64,000 bases of DNA, taken from NCBI GenBank assembly GCA_018001695.1, contig JAGNHN010000003.1:38416-102415 (forward strand), written 5' to 3'. This stretch comes from Lentimicrobiaceae bacterium (GTDB taxonomy: Bacteria; Bacteroidota; Bacteroidia; Bacteroidales; JAGNHN01). Positions 62,001-64,000 of this stretch are shown piece by piece (the stretch's first letter is position 1; each line of letters starts with the position of its first letter). The position numbers and the translations under genes are program-made. The notes beneath the pieces are model-generated. The model saw nothing but the letters and a program-made list of their open reading frames with translations, ran no database searches and had not been told where the DNA came from.

Positions 62001-64000
62001 GACAAGCCCGGATTACTTTGGTAGAGGTGTAATACTTCCTTATCAGTTAAGCAGCGGTTATAAATCTGTATATCATCAATGACCCCATTAAATGGATATG
62101 ACCAGGTATCTGTGTAACTAGGAGGGCTTATCGTGAGATGGCGGCCAATAGCCATGGGATGTGTGTTATTGCCATTGAAAGGTCCCGCGTTAACTTCATG
62201 GGCCAGTTGGCCATCATGATAGAACCTTAACTGACCATTCGCTGAATCCAGAACACCTGTAATCATATGCCATTGATCAAGGCTCAACGCAATTGGATTG
62301 ATAGCATTTGTGCCACAAAACCCATCGATGGAGACACTGGCTGTGCCCAGTAGCCATGAACCGCATTGAATATCCCGTCCCTTCCCCAGAACGTAATCAT
62401 ATGGCCCGTTATCTTTATATACCCAGGCAGATATAGTGAAGTTTCGTCCCAGATTGAGTTGAGGAGTATGGGCAACTTCTATCCAATCAAAAGTTGTTCC
62501 TCCAAATTGGTAAGCACTGCTTGATCTGCCAAAACGGTCCTCTGTCAGTGTCGTATTGCCATGAACAATTCCATGGTTCCCGTTGCCTGAATAATCACTT
62601 GCATTACCCTGAAAAGGATAAAAAGCAATAAGACCATTTTCCGAATATCCCATTGCCAGTAAAGTCAAGGCATTTACCTCTTTTCCATTAAGTGCCCGGT
62701 TGTATACTCTTACTTCATCAATCTTCCCACCGAAACGACTGCTTTGGCCGGAAGTGCCCCAGGTGTGATGATTAATATAGAGCGGATATGAATTTGCAGC
62801 AATTCCTGGTATGATATTTTGCCTGTTTACAAGAATTCCGTTTATATAAATGGAGATTAAGTTAGAATCACAAACACCACATACCGTATACCAATTGTCT
62901 TTCGGATAAAACCCTGTTTCTACGATATAAGATTTGAACCTGAACTCAAATTTAACACTGTCAAAGCTTGCGGCATTCCCATAGATTCCATCTGAATTAC
63001 GTGTAATCATGATCGCATATCCATCTGTCACATTATCGTATCCCTTGCCTACCAGCATTTCGCTATTGGCCCATGCTCCAAGGTCAAAACTTTCCGGATA
63101 AACTTTAGCAGAAAGACTCAGACTTCCAAGGTTGTTCAAGCTTGTGTTATCAGAAATGGTTATATAGTCGCCAACAACGGGATCCATCGAGGCGCATCCA
63201 TCACTTACCTGGACCGTTCCACTTGCTAGTCCGTGATTGTTGTTTCCGCTGGCATCATTGTACCCACATGTAAATGGTAAAAAGGCGATAAGTCCGTTGG
63301 AGATTTCAACTGTTTGATTAATGAGAGAAAAGTGTCCAACCAAGGATTGCGACTGAGTTACATTAAAAGTATAGGTTGGATTATTTGACACAAGAATTCC
63401 GTTTGCATCGACCCAGTAATCAAAAATATATCCTGCATTAGCAGTGGCAACCAGGGAGCAAAGGCTGCCGATGGCATAGCTGCCTGCACCGCTGATTGTG
63501 CCGCCATTAGCAGGAGAAGATGATGTCGAAACAGTATACTGGACAGGAGAGAAGTTGGCTACCAGAAAACGGCTTCCTGAGACCGTGAAAGTGTAACTTG
63601 GGGTTACAGAAATGAGGTTGCCGTATTCGGTCCAATTCGTGAAAGAATACCCAGTGTTTGGACTTGCCGTGACAGTGCAGGAACTGCCGCTGGCAAAGCT
63701 GCCGCCACCGCTGGTAGTGCCCCCGCTGGTTGGGCTGGAGGAGGTAGAAACAGTGTACTGGATTTGGGCGAAATTGGCAACCAGGGTACGATTGCCAGTA
63801 ACGGTGAAGGTATAACTGGCACTCGAAGACACCGGACTGCCATTAACAGTCCAGTTGGTAAAGGAATACCCATTGTTTGGACTTGCCGTGACAGTGCAGG
63901 AACTGCCGCTGGCAAAGCTGCCGCCACCGCTGGTAGTGCCCCCGCTGGTTGGGCTGGAGGAGGTAGAAACAGTGTACTGGATTTGGGCGAAATTGGCAAC
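59087..64000 (-). CDS. Giant surface protein with LamG, PKD-like, cohesin-like and dockerin-like domains (N-terminus cut by window edge)
   Basis: At least 1,637 residues; the frame runs open to base 64000, so the start is missing. Domains from the visible N-terminus are: four copies (one truncated) of a 73-residue bacterial repeat (YTVSTSSSPTSGG...GYSFTNWT); two LamG/concanavalin-like domains (about 63330-62650 and 62640-62010); about five PKD-like repeats with GNISVKGVNACGEG (62000-60710); a cohesin-like beta domain (about 60700-60290, LQSDSAIPGS..., FQFSIDFDETKL); Ig/PKD-like domains (60290-59580); a carboxypeptidase-regulatory-like fold; and a dockerin-like duplicated loop (YNSNDALLIMKHF and DVNGSGFVNASDALLVAKRF). 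It ends in GDVNGSFSSP without a clear T9SS tail. It is probably an adhesin or carbohydrate-binding scaffold. Confidence 0.82.
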   Translation of the reverse strand, partial: VANFAQIQYTVSTSSSPTSGGTTSGGGSFASGSSCTVTASPNNGYSFTNWTVNGSPVSSSASYTFTVTGNRTLVANFAQIQYTVSTSSSPTSGGTTSGGGSFASGSSCTVTASPNTGYSFTNWTEYGNLISVTPSYTFTVSGSRFLVANFSPVQYTVSTSSSPANGGTISGAGSYAIGSLCSLVATANAGYIFDYWVDANGILVSNNPTYTFNVTQSQSLVGHFSLINQTVEISNGLIAFLPFTCGYNDASGNNNHGLASGTVQVSDGCASMDPVVGDYITISDNTSLNNLGSLSLSAKVYPESFDLGAWANSEMLVGKGYDNVTDGYAIMITRNSDGIYGNAASFDSVKFEFRFKSYIVETGFYPKDNWYTVCGVCDSNLISIYINGILVNRQNIIPGIAANSYPLYINHHTWGTSGQSSRFGGKIDEVRVYNRALNGKEVNALTLLAMGYSENGLIAFYPFQGNASDYSGNGNHGIVHGNTTLTEDRFGRSSSAYQFGGTTFDWIEVAHTPQLNLGRNFTISAWVYKDNGPYDYVLGKGRDIQCGSWLLGTASVSIDGFCGTNAINPIALSLDQWHMITGVLDSANGQLRFYHDGQLAHEVNAGPFNGNNTHPMAIGRHLTISPPSYTDTWSYPFNGVIDDIQIYNRCLTDKEVLHLYQSNPGLSGAISAIDTIFGADIVCSGESDVGYSIDPAINVSSYIWSLPAGATGTSTTNTITVHFGPNAISGNISVKGVNACGEGLPVTKAITVSNLPATPSAISGNGHICPGQNNIIYSIPVIPDATSYVWSLPPGAIGTSTTNVIVVSYGPNASSGNISVKGVNACGEGLPLSKAITINAIPATGTIINGATEVCQGQANETYIVPAISGATSYLWSLPPGASGNSTTNMIVAGYGPNSSSGNISVKGVNACGEGQSITKTITVHSLPAAVGAINGNQLVCQGQSGETYTVAPVADASSYVWSLPPGVSGTSTTNSITVSYGPNASSGIISVKAMNTCGEGSPASLPISVNPLPGSGGIITGNAQVFQGSSNMVYQHPQIPNATYYLWTYSGTGATINGNGSSSVTINFSQNATSGSLFVQGVNNCGSGAVSSSFLINVVPSQHAMLSLQSDSAIPGSITEIHVFASNLTNVSLFQFSIDFDETKLTHLNTSWWNSAVNMSDLTVITNSSSGTITFFYDGSPVTISNGLFFKLIFLYNGGNAMVNWSDNPANRLFINNDNDIVLCTYSDGIIYPLLLPPTITQHPASIDACEGDMISFSVTATGTTTLAYQWKKNGSNVTTGTGGNTSVYTIPAATVNNQGQYTCLISSSSGNVESNSASLVVHSPPALNVTSTPTALCQGSSAVLNVQGALSYAWSHSMGSGSSKTVSPIESTTYQVTGTDNQGCTNTASVTVQVNLAPNVSLGPDIMLLSGNSVTLTPIITGGSGQYGYLWQPSGNVTGSLTVIPMANTSYSIAVTDLQTGCTASDQLSINLITAGTGRIEGIVQYLNTAASAITSAKVLLCQGSILLDSVLTDNTGSFAFTSVPGGTFTIKAMVNKTSGGYNSNDALLIMKHFVNDPPLIGLKETAADVNGSGFVNASDALLVAKRFAQIILGFPVGEWVSEAPVVMMPIEGTTITQNIKVLCTGDVNGSFSSP
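63655..64000 (-). repeat. 219-bp tandem coding repeat with a 127-bp identical core
   Basis: Bases 63655-63781 are identical to 63874-64000; the offset is 219 bases, or 73 codons. The unit encodes the repeat motif of the giant surface protein. The window ends inside the second copy, so more copies may follow outside. Confidence 0.9.

Noticed and set aside
63604..63999. A proline/alanine-rich frame in another register of the repeat region
   Set aside because: It is a frame shadow of the 219-bp coding repeat; the register of the surface protein is open through the edge and has the repeat domain motifs.

Overview
The window looks like a chromosomal segment of a Bacteroidota bacterium, probably an uncultured or little-studied relative of Bacteroidales. 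Many genes are preceded by the Bacteroidota sigma-ABfr -7 box TAnnTTTG (metG, the tRNA, the ECF sigma gene, leuS, ppa, the LytS kinase and others). One large surface protein ends in a type IX secretion (T9SS) type A tail. The FecI/FecR/STN-domain set, the long amidophosphoribosyltransferase, the small acidic protein at 15.0-15.3 kb and DUF3108/DUF3109 proteins also fit the phylum. Base composition looks close to 50% GC, with more AT-rich patches at about 3.9-4.75 kb and 59-64 kb (judged by eye). No phage, insertion sequence or CRISPR array was seen.

Layout. 0-3.8 kb: end of a universal stress protein, yraN, an LD-carboxypeptidase, metG and tRNA-Arg(CCT) with a terminator. 3.9-7.8 kb: a zinc-ribbon methyltransferase and a T9SS-exported surface protein. 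8.1-11.5 kb: an ECF sigma / FecR anti-sigma / STN-repeat protein operon with no TonB receptor. 11.7-14.7 kb: a START-domain protein, a DUF2062-SDR fusion and an NAD-dependent epimerase/dehydrogenase. 15-27 kb: mostly housekeeping and metabolism (acidic protein, speA, an rRNA-type m5U methyltransferase, a YfcC transporter, a long PurF homologue, a degenerate arginase-like protein beside topA, a TylF-type methyltransferase and ppa). 27.3-29.7 kb: glycosyltransferase, methyltransferase and DUF3109. 29.7-30.05 kb: a repeat-rich, G-rich spacer. 30-42.5 kb: leuS, DUF3108, a giant alpha-2-macroglobulin without its thioester, a CrtI-like oxidoreductase and a TrmH methyltransferase.

42.5-51.4 kb is a co-directional minus-strand block: a YgjP-like metalloprotease, a DAACS transporter, a NarX/NarL-type two-component system, then five genes encoding an Hdr-like electron-transfer complex. 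The Hdr order is C1-B1-A-C2-(membrane NarI-like domain fused to an HdrD/DsrK-like domain). This resembles the sulfur-oxidising sHdr gene order but ends in a membrane subunit, and no lipoate-binding protein or lipoate-assembly gene is present. I consider this the most interesting system in the window. Repeated and inverted TACGT motifs lie in the gap between the response regulator gene and the first Hdr gene.

51.5-59 kb: an RND efflux operon (lipoprotein adaptor, permease, TolC-like) followed by a LytS/LytTR two-component system with its own -7 box. 59.1-64 kb: the C-terminal 1,637 codons of a very large surface protein (bacterial repeats, two LamG, PKD-like repeats, a cohesin-like domain, Ig/PKD-like domains and a dockerin-like tail), cut by the window edge inside a 219-bp tandem repeat.

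All function calls rest on reading the sequence and on knowledge of families. No database search was run.
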